From: Mantamonas sphyraenae
Lineage: Eukaryota > CRuMs > Mantamonadidae
DNA length: 64,000 nucleotides
Assembly: GCA_026936335.1 (NCBI GenBank)
Contig: JAPMXV010000004.1
Coordinates: forward strand, 124,001-188,000
Direction of reading: 5' to 3'
Shown here piece after piece: positions 42,060 to 54,800 of the stretch; the stretch's first letter is position 1, and every line of letters begins with the position of its first letter. Below the pieces are notes generated by a model that was not told the DNA's origin, made no database searches, and worked only from the letters and a program-made list of their open reading frames with translations. Made by a program: the position numbers and the translations under genes.

Positions 42060-44810
42060 ATGTCCTCGCTGTCCAAGCTGGCCAAGTCCAGCTCGTCACG
42101 ACTCAAGGAACTGGTGGAAACCAGCCGCACTGTGCGTAGCGAAACACAGACGGACAATCTCAGCATCCAACCCATCCACAGGGACCCCGAGCAGCTCTTC
42201 CGCTCCGCCAGCAAACTGGCCAAGAATGCACCTCGCCCCACCGAATCTCAGCGCATCAAAGGCACCCAGCTACTGTCCCGTTCCGACTGCGACCTCAGCA
42301 AGATCGAGCGCGTCAGCAAGCTCGACCTCAAGAGCACCTTTGAGCCCATGGAACCCATCAGCGACACCGACATCCCCACTTTCCTTCGCCACAAGCACGA
42401 AGAAATCCTCTTGACTGCCATTGAGGAGGTCAACAAGGTGGTACGTGGCTTCGCTTCGCCTGTGGGCCGCCCGGACGGAAAGGGCCATGCGACCCGACTT
42501 TGATCAGCTGACACCGCAACTGCCCCTCCCTCCTCACACAGACCTTCAACGACTTTAGCGACCAGTTTGTGCAAACCATGGAGGACGAGTGGATGGAGTA
42601 CAAGAACGGTCTCATGCAAGCCACCACCGACCTCCACGCACAGCGTAGGGTGCGTTCAGCCGTCGCGCATTTTTTGGCGCCAGCTTCTTTGCCCCGCTCA
42701 CACTCGCCCCCTCGCACACGGTGGCCCGTCTTGACCACAGCAAGGAAACGTGCAGCTGTCTCGCTTCTCCACAAGCTCCATCATGGATCTCAAGATGCGC
42801 AACTACGCACGTGCCGTGGGCAAGTTCAACGACAACCTGGAAAACCGCTTCCCGCTCATCAGCGAGCTGCGTCAGGAGGCCCAGCTCATCAACGAGAGCG
42901 ATGTGGTAGGTTTTTCAAAACACCCACCGCACCCTTTGAACCGCACCCGTGTCGCTGCACACCAGCACGTCACCGCCGCGAGCTGAATTCATTCCATTTA
43001 CTCCCGCACCCACCCACACACACACACACAGAAAAAGCAAACTGTGTCCGACTGCTGGTCGCTGCTGGAACGCTACTTTCCAGAGTCGATGCTGCTGAAG
43101 AGGCAGCCGCAGCCGTTTGACGACAGCGTTGCGCGCGTCGATGCAGCCATCGACTTTTTGGAGACACAGATGAAGGCTCACATCATGAGCCGCGGTGGCT
43201 ACGAGTACAAAGAGGGTCGCAAGCTGATGGTGCAGCACGTGCAGATGTTTCTGGAGCTGGTGCTGCAATCGGACGACAAGCGCTGGCCAGACATCCTGTC
43301 CGAGTTTGACATCAACGACGAGCTGCCCTTCTGGCCCAAGATGTACTATTTCCTGCGCTGCGGCGAGCTGGAGGAGCCGTGCGAGATGCTGCGACGCCAG
43401 GGCCAGAGCATGCACAAGGAGCTGCTGAAGCAGCTGGAGGCGCTGCACACGCAGGGCTGGAAATCGGGCGTGTTGCGACACCAGCAGGGCGCGCTGCACA
43501 ACGAACACACCGCTTCTCGCTCGGAGGACGAGGATCCGTATCGCGGTGCCGTGTATGGACTGCTGCTGAACAAGCCTGATCTGGTCAACGAGGTTGTCAA
43601 CACGCTGCAGGACTTTCTGTGGCTGGAGCTCAAGGGCGTGCAGGCCCTGGCCCACAAGCCCGACCAGTATGCTTTGGAACTGCAGCGTATGCAGGAAATG
43701 CTGGTGGAGGAGTACGGCGCAGAGTACTTTTGCCCCGATGGTCAAAACCCCATGCTGTACTTCCAGGTGCTGCTCCTCACGCAGCAATTCGAACTGGCTG
43801 TGGACTACCTTGTAGCACACGAGCCCGTGGAGGCCACCCACTTTGCCTTGGCCATGCATGCGTACAATGGAATCAATGTGTACGAGGGCGAGGATCCGCG
43901 CCCGGGCGAACTGCTCGTCGTCGACGAGGCCAACGGGGCCATGTTGAACCTGGTGCAACTGGTGCAGGCGTACGTGCACCCGTTTGCCCACCAGGATGTT
44001 GACCAGGCAGCACAGTACTACAACTTTCTGTCGGACGACATCAAGACAGAGTGCTTCTTGCGACTGGTCCTGGATACGCGCGACTACGACCGCCTGCTGG
44101 GCTCCGTGGACGGCTACGAAGCCGGTGTACTGAGCCACTTCCTGTCGCAGGACCAGCTGAGCTTCCTGGTGGAGCAGTGTGCACGCACTATGGAAGAGAA
44201 CTCCGAGTATGCAGACGCCATGATGCTGTACGACAGACTGCCCAACACAGGCGCCAACGAACGCCACGTGCTGGCCATCCTCAGCAATCTGCTGAGCAGG
44301 GATCTGATTGAGCAGCGCAACAGCAAGTCGGGCGCATCATCCATGAACATCTTGGAGTATGCCCGCGAAAAGGAATCGCAGAACCAGAACCAATGGATGG
44401 AAGACGACGAGGTCGTCAAGGAGTTCCGCCTCATGCTCAAGCTGGCAACGTTCACGGAGAGCTTCTACCAAGACGAGTTTCGCGAGTGCTTGCGAATCAT
44501 CAGGGACACCGAGCTGTTGCCCACACGCCCGGAGATGCTGGACGAGAGCGTGAACGAGTTTGCCATGCTCAATGACACCATCAAGCGCCACCTGGGCCAG
44601 ATCCTCTTGCACACCATGGAGAGCATCAAGGCAGAGGTGGACACCCTGCGCAGCGGTCGCAGCGGGCACGACGGACGCCGCACCCTGCGTGACTACGAGG
44701 AGTGGGCCAGCACACTGCTGCAGTACAGCGTGCAGGTCAAGTACAACTTTGGGGACATTGGCCAACGCATCAATGAGCTGGAAACACGCATCCGAACAAT
44801 GTACGCTTGA
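42060..44810 (+). CDS. NUP93: Nucleoporin NUP93 / NIC96
   Basis: Scaffold protein of the nuclear pore inner ring. Exons 42060-42440, 42542-42649, 42741-42905 and 43032-44810 (all phase 0) give 810 residues. The N-terminal third is helical and coiled. The conserved C-terminal solenoid is clear: WPKMYYFLRCGELEEP, DPYRGAVYGLLLNKPD, DFLWLELKGVQ and YFQVLLLTQQFELAVDYL. The length matches yeast Nic96 and animal NUP93. The ATG at 42060 is 122 bp from the divergent WBP4 start. The stop is only 10 bp from the convergent stop at 44821, so the two 3' UTRs must overlap. Confidence 0.93.
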
Positions 44811-44820
44811 TTTTGGTTTC

Positions 44821-46766
44821 TCATCCGATGCGACGGAACGCACCGCCTCCGGTGCTGGAGCCCGTGCTGTTGGTGCTCATGGACGTGCAGGACTGGGGAC
44901 TGCTGTCTTGGATTGCGTAGAGATCAGACCCCGGCGTGCCACCGGCGAGCAGTTGTGAAGCCACAGGGTTGAGCATGATCATGGCCCTGTTGGCAATGGT
45001 CAGCTCCATCAGCTGGTGGTCGTGCACCAGCGTCTGCATGGCCTCACTGCGCTCCCCGATGGCTGTGTTGCGAGCCGCTGCCAGTGCGCGGTTGTGCTGA
45101 CTGTGCAAATAGTGCACCTTGACCAGCTCGGGCTCAATCACAGACGCCGATGCAGCCGATGCATGGGCTTCGGCCATCGTGTCCTCCTCCACACCTTCCA
45201 GCGTCGCCATCGACTCCTCCCCTACGTCCTGCTCCTCTGTTTGCTGTTCTCCGCCACGAGTCAGCATGTTGAACTCCTCCAGCCATTCGGAATCCTGGTC
45301 CACCGCCGATGTTGCACTTGCTTCATCCATCGCAAGTGCAAGTACGCGCTGGACTGTTTCCAACGAGTCTTGAATGGGTGCAAACAGGCCTTGTGTCTCC
45401 TCTTGCCCTTGCTCCTGCCCATTCTCCAAAGCCAGCTCCAGCTCTGTCGTATCTACATCCGTGTCACGCGACTGCTGCAGCCCTGCAATCTCCTGTTTCA
45501 GCCTCTGCTCCTCCTCCTCCATCTCCTTGAGCATCTTGGTCAGCAGGTTGCTTCGCGGGCCGGAAACAACCTCCTGCTGTTCCTCCTCTGCCTCCTCCTC
45601 ATCTCCATCCCAGTCCAAACGACGCACAATCGCCTGTTGCTGCGTTTCAGTGGCAACCCCCTGGCTGCCACCCTCGCTGTGCTTCTGCAGGGCTTTGGAA
45701 ACGCTCTGCGCCTTGGAGGAGGACTTGTGCGCAGATCGGGTGTGATGCGAGCGAACCTTGCTGCGACTGGCCGGCGTACCCAGCTTGCCCGTGCTCTTTG
45801 GCGTGAGCAGCGATCGCCCAATCGAGTTGTGCAATCCCTGTCGCACCAGCGGATTTTCGAAATCCACCTCGGGCGACATCAACAGGGCATTGCCGTTACC
45901 GTTGCCGTTGCCGCGAGCGTGTGCTGCCTGAACCGACTCGCTGCGAGAATGGCGCTGCTTGTTGTTGCTGCTGCTGCTGCTGCTGTGCTTGCGTCCCGAT
46001 CGGCTCCCACGACGCTGGGTGTTGTTGGCCACCCGCAGCGGCCCTTTGTAAATTGAAGCTCGCTTCTCCGGAAGCTCCTCCAGATCAGTGACACGTGCTT
46101 TGGCCGACGACATCGGTGTCTTGGGTGTCTTGCGCGTTCGCTCCTGCTTGCCCTCGCTCTCCTGCGGCGTCATCGCGTCCAGACGCATGCCAAAGGTCCC
46201 ACCGTCCACAAACGAACTCGTGTGACCGGCCTCGGGTGATCCTTGGTCCGTGTGCACCGTGATCCGTGGGGCTGTGGCCTTGCTTGACGAGAACAGCAAG
46301 CGCACAGCTTGTTCTTTACGCGAATCCTTGGCCGGCGTCTTGTGCGCTTCTGTTGCCGTTTGATCGCCGGCATCTTTGCCTCCTTGCTGCTTAGTCTGTG
46401 ATTTGGACACTCGGCTGGAGGCTGTCTTGCTCCTGCCCGCAGACTTGGGTCGCAACGGCGTTCGCTGTGCGCGGTGTGGATTCTCCTCCTTTGCCTTGTT
46501 TCCCTGCTGGCGACCCACAACTGTGGGTGCCTTCAGACGCGATCCTGCCGTGTTGAGACTCGTCTCACTATAAGTGTACCATGTTCGCAGGTGAGCGGCC
46601 GCGTCAGCTTCCCTTCTGCCCAGTCGCTTGTCAAACGTCAAAAATCCGTTGGTGGCAGCGCGCGCTTCGGCGCCATCTCGACTCTCGTCCACCTCCAGGG
46701 CTCAAATCAGGCCTGTGCTGCATTTGTCACTCACCTATCGCTCCCTTTGCCCAACTTGGCCATCAT
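44821..46766 (-). CDS. Long disordered protein of unknown function
   Basis: Exons 46766-46735 and 46567-44821 (phase 2) give 592 residues. The 32-nt first exon (MMAKLGKGSD) was found by working back from the open frame, which has no usable ATG of its own until about residue 140. Donor GTGAGT and acceptor TTATAG fit. Most of the protein is rich in Ser, Lys, Arg, Gln and Thr, with a Ser/Asn run (nt 45963-45985) and a Gly/Asn repeat. A Glu-rich coiled coil (MLKEMEEEEQRLKQEI) lies in the middle. The final 130 residues look folded and helical (VKVHYLHSQHNRALAAARNTA). No family recognised; Thr-Pro and Ser-Pro sites suggest a phosphorylated cytoskeletal or nuclear protein, but this is only a guess. 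Confidence 0.75.
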
Positions 46767-47154
46767 GTACACACCGGACGATTCAACGCGTCCGTTCTTG
46801 GCGTTCTCCTGCTCGAAACTACGTGACAAGCGAGCGCGTCAGCCGAAAAAAGCCACTTCAGATGCACAACTGGGCCCTGCACTCGACACACGTGCCTCCA
46901 CACCCTCCTACTGCATTCACAAGTCTTCAAACGTACCCAAGTCGCACCGCCTGGATCGAGGTTGGCGCTCGAAGACGGCTCTTGGCTGGCATGGTCTTTG
47001 GAAAATGTTGTCGTTGCTTCGGCTGGCGCTGGCGCGATGCCCGCTTGGTTGGCAGACGTGTACTGCCTCTAGCAAAAGTCGGAAACTCCCACACGTGTGC
47101 GGGAAATGGAAACAAACGGTGACCGAGGGTTGCATTGATGCATGTGCAAGGAAA
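46767..47154. other. Intergenic region between a gene start and the cystinosin 3' end
   Basis: 388 bp. It must contain the promoter of the disordered-protein gene and the 3' flank of cystinosin. Several short ORFs cross it, but none has a recognisable product. I looked for tRNA-like stems and snoRNA boxes and saw nothing convincing. Confidence 0.5.
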
Positions 47155-48186
47155 TCAGGCAGATGCTGCGCTGCCATCGCTTGAGGAGTCCAGGGAGCTG
47201 AGGGAGCTGTCCTGGCCGAATTCCTGATAGCCATCACGCTCCTCGTAGTACAGCGCGTAGTGCTGGATGATAAAGAGGAGGTCAAACACGATGGAGATTG
47301 AGCCCAGAGCAAGTTTGGGAAGATCGCCGGTAAAGATGGTCCACGATTGGATGATCTGAGCGTCAACAAACATCTGCAGGATGGAGAGGAGTCCACCGGA
47401 GAAGTCGAGCAGGATCTGGTGGATGCTCCAGCCATACGTGCTTTTGCGAAGGTAGTTGAAGTATGCCTGTGGCATGTACTTGATGGTGCTCATCAACACC
47501 TTGATGAGCCCGAGATAATTCAAAAAGTACAGCCATGCACGTGGACCACCTGCGGGACCCAGAACATTGGTGAGAGTAGCCAACACAAAGGCACCAGCAA
47601 TGGAAACGCCGATGGCACTCGAAACATAAATCGCCGTCTTGGACAGCGTCTGCGAGCCACGGTCGTAGATGAAGCACTGGACAATGACCACAGAGACAAG
47701 AAGAACACCATGCAGGGCGAAGAACTGTGCGGCAGGCCAAAATGTACACTCGACAGGGTCAGAAACGGAACCTTGGGAAAACGCGTGCACGTGGTTCACG
47801 TGCCCTCCGTGCGGCCTGGACGTCAGACACGGAGTCGCCTACGGCATGGAAACACGGTGCTATGACCAGGGAGTGGCTGTGGGAAAATGGAACACGCTGT
47901 TTCAACGCACCACGTCGTTGAACTGGACGCCCGAGGTGTTGCCGTCGTTTTGCAGGGCGTACTCGGCCCGAATGACCGGGTCGGTGTACATGACGGTGTT
48001 GAACACAGAGTAGCAGACAAAGCCAATGATGTTGTACAGAGAAAAGTCAAAGGAGAGTCCAACGACACTCTTGCGTCGGAAGTTGAGGATCACCTGCGGG
48101 TAGAAGCTGACGTTCCATGCGACCACGTAGGTCCAGCCCAGGACAGCTGACAGAATGACCCATCCATTGGACGCGTCCTCCGACAT
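47155..48186 (-). CDS. CTNS: Cystinosin, lysosomal cystine/H+ symporter
   Basis: PQ-loop transporter that exports cystine from lysosomes. Exons 48186-47911 and 47724-47155 (phase 0) give 281 residues. Seven hydrophobic segments are visible. PQ-loop 1 is SFYPQVILNFRRKSVVGLSF and PQ-loop 2 is KYMPQAYFNYLRKSTYGWSI. The junction VQFNDV|FFALHGV restores the conserved cystinosin loop. The long glycosylated luminal N-terminus of animal cystinosin is missing. The C-terminus has YYEERDGYQEF and a Ser/Asp tail; a tyrosine sorting signal is possible there. A start at 48255 is open but would overlap the divergent GTPase gene's upstream region; 48186 gives a compact N-terminus. Confidence 0.92.
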
Positions 48187-48279
48187 GGGTGATTCTGGGT
48201 GCGTGTGCAGATGCCCGGGAGCGAGGAAACGATTGCTTCCGAACGCGCACGCCACGCAAACACATCATCACTGCACGTC

Positions 48280-51200
48280 ATGTCCACCACAGACGGTCAG
48301 CACGAACAGCAAGTACCAGAGGATTACGACAGCCTGTCTCGCAAGACCGGTACGATCGTGTTTGTGGGAAAGAAAGGAAGCGGGAAAAGTTGCCTGGCCG
48401 GCACGCTGTACTTCCACTTTACCGGCGAGGACGAGCGGTGGATCAAGCGCAAACTGGAGAGGCTCACCGCCGAGTACACACGACACGCCTCGGGGCATCC
48501 TGTGGGAGGAGTCATGGCGTATTTCATGGACAAGACCTACACAGAGAGGGAGACGCTTTCGACCAACCGGGGCAACTACGAGGCGTTGCAGTGAGTTGCA
48601 CGTGTGCGAGCCGTATTATTCGACATTTGTCTGCGGCCCGTTGTCGTGCGTGATCTCTGTGTGATCTCTGTGCCCGTGGCTGACCCGGTCGCAAACCTTC
48701 ACACAAACACTCCCCCCGCAGCATCGATGGTCGACTGTGGAACATCATCGATGCACCAGGGAACCCAAAGTACGAGAAACGTGTGGTGCATGCGTTGGGT
48801 CTTGCAGACGTGATGGTTCTCGTTGTTGGTTCGGACGAAGTGGAGGACAAAGAAACGTGGGGCCGTTCTGGCGTCATGGTTCAGCGAATCGCCACTGCAT
48901 TTATGCTGGGTGTGCGGCAGGTGATTGTGTGCATCAACAGGCTGGACCAGGAATCCCAAAATCTGCGCGAGAAAGCGTACGAGGCAGCTGCGACGATGGT
49001 TGCGCTCGTACTGAAGCGGGTGGGCTTCCATGGCAAGCGTCATTTCGTGCAGTTCCTCCCAATCAGCTGCGCACTTGTCCTTGAGGGCCACAACGTCGTT
49101 TCAGAGGACCCCGAAGTGTTTCCATGGTGGAAGGGCCCATGTTTGGCGGAGTTGCTTACACGAGCTCAAACGGAGAAGTGCAATCCAGATTGCACTGGCT
49201 TCATGCTCATCCGTGAATGGTTCAAAATTGGAGGGATTGGCACAGTGTGTTCTGCGGTGGTTCTCCAGGGCACGATCAGGGAAAACAGACGCATGGACGT
49301 CGGAGACGGGACAATCAAGCTGATGTGTCGCAGTCTGGAACGATGGTTCGAGGGGTTGCAAGAATGTGGGCCAGGCGATATGATTGCTTTGAATGTGCGT
49401 CGTACAAGCTCGTACGAGGCGAATCGATGCATCCGCCATGTGCACGCTGTGGATGGGGGAGATTTCCAGATGCCGAATCACTGGGCAGCGCTCACCAAAG
49501 TGCCCAAGATGGCCACCTGGCACTCGGGAAAAGAGGACGTCCCAGACCTTGTGGACATGTTTGTGGCGGATATCCGTCTTGTGCGCACGCGGTTGCACAA
49601 ACGAGGCAAACCGTTCGATGTGGGCTCAAGCATGGACCTGTCGTACATGATCGGCTGCACGCAGGCCAAAGTGGTGTCCATCATTGCACGGCTCGACCAT
49701 GACTTTCGTGTGGTCGAGCGCTACCCGGAGCAGTTGCACAAGCGTGACGTGCTCCGGGTGCTGCTGAAAACCACCAAGCCCATCTTTGTGCAAAAGATGA
49801 ATCTGATTCCGCGTTTGGACAAGATCGTGCTGAAAGACACGTTTGGGGTCGTAGGTGGAGGTGTCGTGCGCAAAGCAGCAGCACGGCGCACGTTGAACAT
49901 TGGCGTGCGCGAAGGAACGGAAGAAACACGGGTTGAAGGCGTCCAGCGTCTGCTGGCTGAAGAGTTTGACGTGCAGCTTCATACGTTCTCCACATGCACA
50001 CGTTCGGTGCTGTCTGGTTTGAATTTGCTGTACACAAGCAACGTGGAGGGCGACGAGATGGAGTGTGTGGAAGAGTTTGTTCGCCGCGGTGGCTCGGTCC
50101 TCTACCATGTTCGTGCATCGTCGCTTTCGCACAGCTTGCTGGCTGCATATGGTATGGTTGTCGAACCAGCACGGGCCGATGGCATCCACATGGGCCACGT
50201 GCGCTTCCGCAACGACGGACTGAAGAAACCGGACGACGACACGCAAGACACGGTCAGCTTTGACTCCATCATGATGACCATAGACAGGGGACGGTGGCAG
50301 GAGGACGATGGACAAATGGTAGGATCAAGCGACGCCGAGCAGGTGGAGCTGACGTTGGAGCAGCGGCGACGTTGGAATCGAGAGGAGAGACGAAAGCGCA
50401 GGCGAGAAAGGCGGCAAGAAAAGCTACGATGGAAGCTGGAGGTTGCAGAGATGTTGGATCTGGAGCAAGACGGGCTGAAGGAGGAAGACTGGAAAGACCT
50501 GAGCAGCGCAGAGGCTCGCCGTAGGCGCAGGGAAGGCAAGCAGCGTTGGAAGGCAGACATCGCCCGTCTTGAGGAGCAAGCACAGCACAGGATGCAGACC
50601 GACTTGACACGTGAGGAGATGGAAAGCTGGGACCACAAAGAAGTGGTACGATTTGTGGCAGGGCATCGTGCGTTGAGGCTGTATCTGAAGGAGATTGCAC
50701 AAAGCCCGATGACAGGCAAGGATCTGGTGCGCTTTGACCATGCGGATTGGGAGTCGATGCTTGCAGGAGTGTTTGCGGGAGAAGAGTGTGGGCGCAACGC
50801 GGTGAGCGCAGTGCAGGAAGTGCTAGAGGCGATTGAGCGTCGAGAAGCCACACAAAACGAGAATAGTGTGGTCGAGGAAGTGCAGGTGGGGGTGGAGGGT
50901 GTCCGTGTGGCGCGGTTGGGAGGGCCGGGTTTGCAACGCACGCTGAGCGCGCAGGAGGTCATGGTTGAAGAAGCGATGGATGACGAAGAGGACGACGGAT
51001 TGGGTGATGCATTGGAATCGCTGCACAGTGAAGCGAGCGAGGCTGTTGTAGTCGAGCTGGATCATCGGCTGGGGCGGACCGAGTCGTGGGCAGGCGAGTC
51101 GAGGTCCGATCGCGATCAGATTGACATTGAAGACTTGCCTGAGGAGGTGTGGTTGCGAATATTTACATACCTGGACGATCCCCAGTCCGTGTGTGCAGTC

Positions 51201-51800
51201 GCGCAGACCTGCGGTTGGTTCAACGACCTTGCAGACAGAGATGTGGTGTGGGAGTCGCTGTGCGAACAAGCAGGGGTGCTGTGGATGTCTCAAACACGGC
51301 ACGTGCGTGTGAACGAGGAGTTGGCGCACAATCTGCTCGAACGCAGCGAGTTCAAACTGCGTTTCTACGCCTACTGGACGCTTGTCCGTGATGGTCCACT
51401 TGGCTGTTTGGCACGCGGCGTGTATGGAAAGGGAAGGTTCCTGGACATGCAGGGTGTTCATGATGGACATTCGTCACTGACCCTCACCGAAGAGGTTCCA
51501 GGGGTGGATGTGGTGGCGTCTCGGCGTCGCCGCAGAGGAGGAGGAGCGGTGATGGTCTACGCCAAGCCCGGTCACATGGACAACCGCAAAGGACAGATGC
51601 TTGTTCTTCTCGATGTGTCACCGACCAACAGGCAGGGATCAGGGTGCCTGACTCACAGGATGCTTGCTAGGAAGGGCAACAATGCTCGCGTGTGGCTGAA
51701 GAACTACGCGCACGTGGCTTCCTTCATGCGGCCAAAGATGATGGCCTCGGGAGATGGAGGAGTGGAAGGACAGTCGTCGTCGTCGTCTTCCTCAACGTGA
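48280..51800 (+). CDS. eEF1A-like GTPase / SAM-like / F-box protein, paralogue 1
   Basis: Exons 48280-48590 and 48722-51800 give 1129 residues; an ATG at 48199 would add 27. The first 450 or so residues follow eEF1A: G1 is GKKGSGKS, G3 is DAPGN (the usual His after DAPG is Asn), and G4 is NRLD. FPWWKGPCL and KIGGIGTVCSAVVLQGTI mark the start of domain 2. A third beta domain with VRKAAARRTLNIGV follows. Next come a basic coiled coil, a SAM-like helical domain (about 730-812) and an F-box (IEDLPEEVWLRIFTYLDDPQ, about 904-950). A family-specific C-terminal domain (GCLARGVYGKGR ... RVWLKNYAHV) and a Ser run end the protein. F-boxes normally recruit SKP1-cullin ubiquitin ligases, so a GTP-regulated ligase adaptor is possible (inference). 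Paralogue 2 begins 10 bp downstream. Confidence 0.88.
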
Positions 51801-51810
51801 GTGTGTGAGC

Positions 51811-54800
51811 ATGCCCGAGGCGCGCCACGAGAAAAGCAACTGCCTGCTGCAAATGTCATCCTCCAGTTCCTCATCCTCCGGAAACAAGTCCACAAGCACC
51901 GTGGCATTCATTGGCCCGTGCGATGGAGGCAAAACATCGCTGGCCGCATCAGTGCTTCTTGCAGTGGGCTTTTTCCCTGAACGGGCGGCCGAAAAGTGCC
52001 AACTGGAGATGGTTGACTATGGCAAGGCACGGCAGGGCACGTACCAGGGCAAGGCATGGCTGTTGGACCGCACCAAACTCGAGCGGGAGCGCGGGTTGAC
52101 GATTCGTGGAGGGTTTGGACATGTGACGTGAGTTTGCAAAGGAGGAGAAACAAGACCCCCCTTCCGGGGGGTTTCGTGTGCTGTGTGCTGACACGCTTGA
52201 GGGTGTCTCTTTGAACAGGCTGTCAAACGGGCATTGGAACATGGTGGATGCACCCGGACATCCAGACTTTGTGAAGCGTACGGTGGAAGCCATTGGACTC
52301 GCAGACGCGGTGGTTCTTGTGTTGTCGCATGAGCAGGCAACGGACAAGCGGCTGACGTCGAGCGGGACCGAGTTTATGGAGCGTGTGACGTCCATGTACA
52401 TGATGGGTGTGCGTCAGGTGTTGGTGTGCATCACCCGCCTGGATGAGCTGAATGACACGCTTGCGGAAGAGGTTTACCTCAACGCAAGCACGCAAGTGGC
52501 AAAGGCGCTGAAGCGCGTCGGGTACAGCGCACGCAAACACGCGGTGCACTTTCTGCCCACGGCAGCGGTGTGCTCCATGCAGGGATGGAACGTGGCGAGC
52601 AACACGCGCGAGTCTGGCAAAGGGTTCCCATGGTGGACGGGCGCTTCGTTGATGGACCAGCTCAGCAAGCTGGAGCCGAAGGAAGCACACGTGGAAGGCG
52701 AAACGGGTCTGGTGCAGGTCAAGGATGCACACAAAATTGGTGGGATTGGCACGGTGATCACGGGAGTGGTGCTGCAAGGGACTGTGCACGCACACTCGGA
52801 CTTTTTGGGGGTGCCTGGCATGGAACTGGTGCGTGGCCGGTCGATCGAGAAGTGGTACCAATCGGTGGAGACTGCAGGGCGTGGCGACATGATTGGCATC
52901 AGTGTGAGTGGTTGGTCACGCAACGAGGTGCGCAAGTACTTCCTGGGTTGCATGTTGGTGCAGGCGGCCAAACCAAAGCTGGATTCCCGCAGCGACGTGA
53001 GGCGGGCTGGCGAGTGGCGGCACGTGACAAAGACCAAGATGACGCACACGGACGATGCGGCGGTGCCTGAGTTTACAGACATGTTTGTGGTGGACATTCG
53101 GCTGGTGAGGCCGCAGTTGAACACGCGCAAGACGCCTTTCGACGTGGGCAGCAGCGTGGGATTGACATACATGTTGGGCAAGACGCATGCGTCTGTGCTG
53201 AGCATCATTGCACGTCTGGACAACAACTTTAACATCGTGCAGCGGTACCCTCAGAAGCTGCATCGTCGCGATGTGCTTCGCGTGATGCTCCAGTCGCGCG
53301 ACCCCATCTTTGTGCAGAGCAACGACCGCGTGCCTCGTCTGAGCAAGGTTGTGCTCACCGACTCGCTGGGTGTCATCGGAGCAGGTGTGGTGCGCAAAGT
53401 TGCGGCAAACCGCGTGTTGCACGTGGGCATTGTGGACGGCACGTGGGTGGGCTTGGTCAACCTGCTCAACGAAGAGTTTCAGGTGCGCACGCGAGAGCTC
53501 GGCGACGTTGAACTGAGCGACAGGTCCCTCAAGGGACTGAACTTGGTGCTGGTCGGCCATGCCATGCTGCGTCGCATGAAGAGCCGTGAGGCCGAGGCGC
53601 TGCGACGCTTTGCAACGAACGGTGGCTCTGTGTTGGGTGTTCTGGATCCCGGCAGCGACGATGGCCTTGACTACTTTCTGCAAAAGATGCAGGTGTATGT
53701 TGTCAAATCACGCGCCAAGGCTGCAGCACATCTGGGCATGGTGATGTTCACGCAAGATCCGTACGCACGCATCAAGCGGAGTCAGAAGCGCTCCAACGAG
53801 CAGTCGTTCCGCAAATTCATGCTGTCGTACGAGCGAGGTCGATGGAAAGACGAGGGCCTGGAAAACATTCCGGTTCCCTCGCAACAGGAAAAGGCTGAAA
53901 AGGCGCGCAAGAGGGAAGAGAGGAAGGCGCGCCACAAGGCACGCAAGCAGAAGCAAAAGGAGGAAGCTGCGCGGACGGTTCAACGCATGCTTTCGCAGCT
54001 GACGCGTGAAGAGGTGCAAGGATGGACACACGAGGAGTTGATGCGTCTGGTGCGTGGCCATCGCGTGTTTGCCATGTACGCGGAATCGTTCAAGGCGTTC
54101 CAAGTGGACGGCCGCAATCTGCTGTCGTTCGAGCGCGAGCACTGGGAGGCAATGTTTGAGGGATCGATTGCGGCATCGATCCGAGCGCGCAAGGTGATGG
54201 ACGCCGTGGAGGAGTTGAAGGAGTTGATGGACCACCAGAAGGCGACGGGTGGTGACGAGGGCGCAGGCAGCAGCAGCAGCGGTAGCAGCGACGGTGAGGG
54301 CGATGGGGAGCAGGAGAGCGGAGAAGACGACAAGGGAAAGGCAAAGGCAAAGGGAAACGCAAGGCCAAGCCTGCTGCGCACCGTGAGCGCACAGGAGGTG
54401 CTTGAAGACGTGGAGGGCGAAGGACATGGCGAGTTGGGCGAAGCGTTGCAGTCGTTGAATAGCGAGGCGAGCGAACGGGTGTCTGTGGACAGCGACGCCC
54501 GGCTGGGACGAACGGAATCGTGGATGGAGGTTGTGGAAGACGACGCAGAAACGAAGGACGGGCTCCACATCGAAGATCTGCCCGAAGAGGTGTGGCTGCG
54601 TGTGTTTTGCTTTCTGGATGACCCTCAGTCTCTGTGTGCACTTGCACAGACATGCGGATGGTTCAACGATCTGGCAGACCACGAAATGGTGTGGGAGACG
54701 CTGTGTGAACGGCACGGCGTGCTGGGCATGAGCGATCACACATCAGTCAATTTGTCGGAGGACATTGGTATGGCCCTGATGGACCGCAACGAGTACAAGT

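Noticed and set aside
46567-46692. Start of the disordered protein at 46692
   Set aside because: The first codon there is GTG, not ATG; the stretch is better read as intron after the 32-nt exon at 46766-46735.
46873-47100. Possible tRNA, from a TCGA-like loop region
   Set aside because: No acceptor stem or consistent cloverleaf could be drawn.
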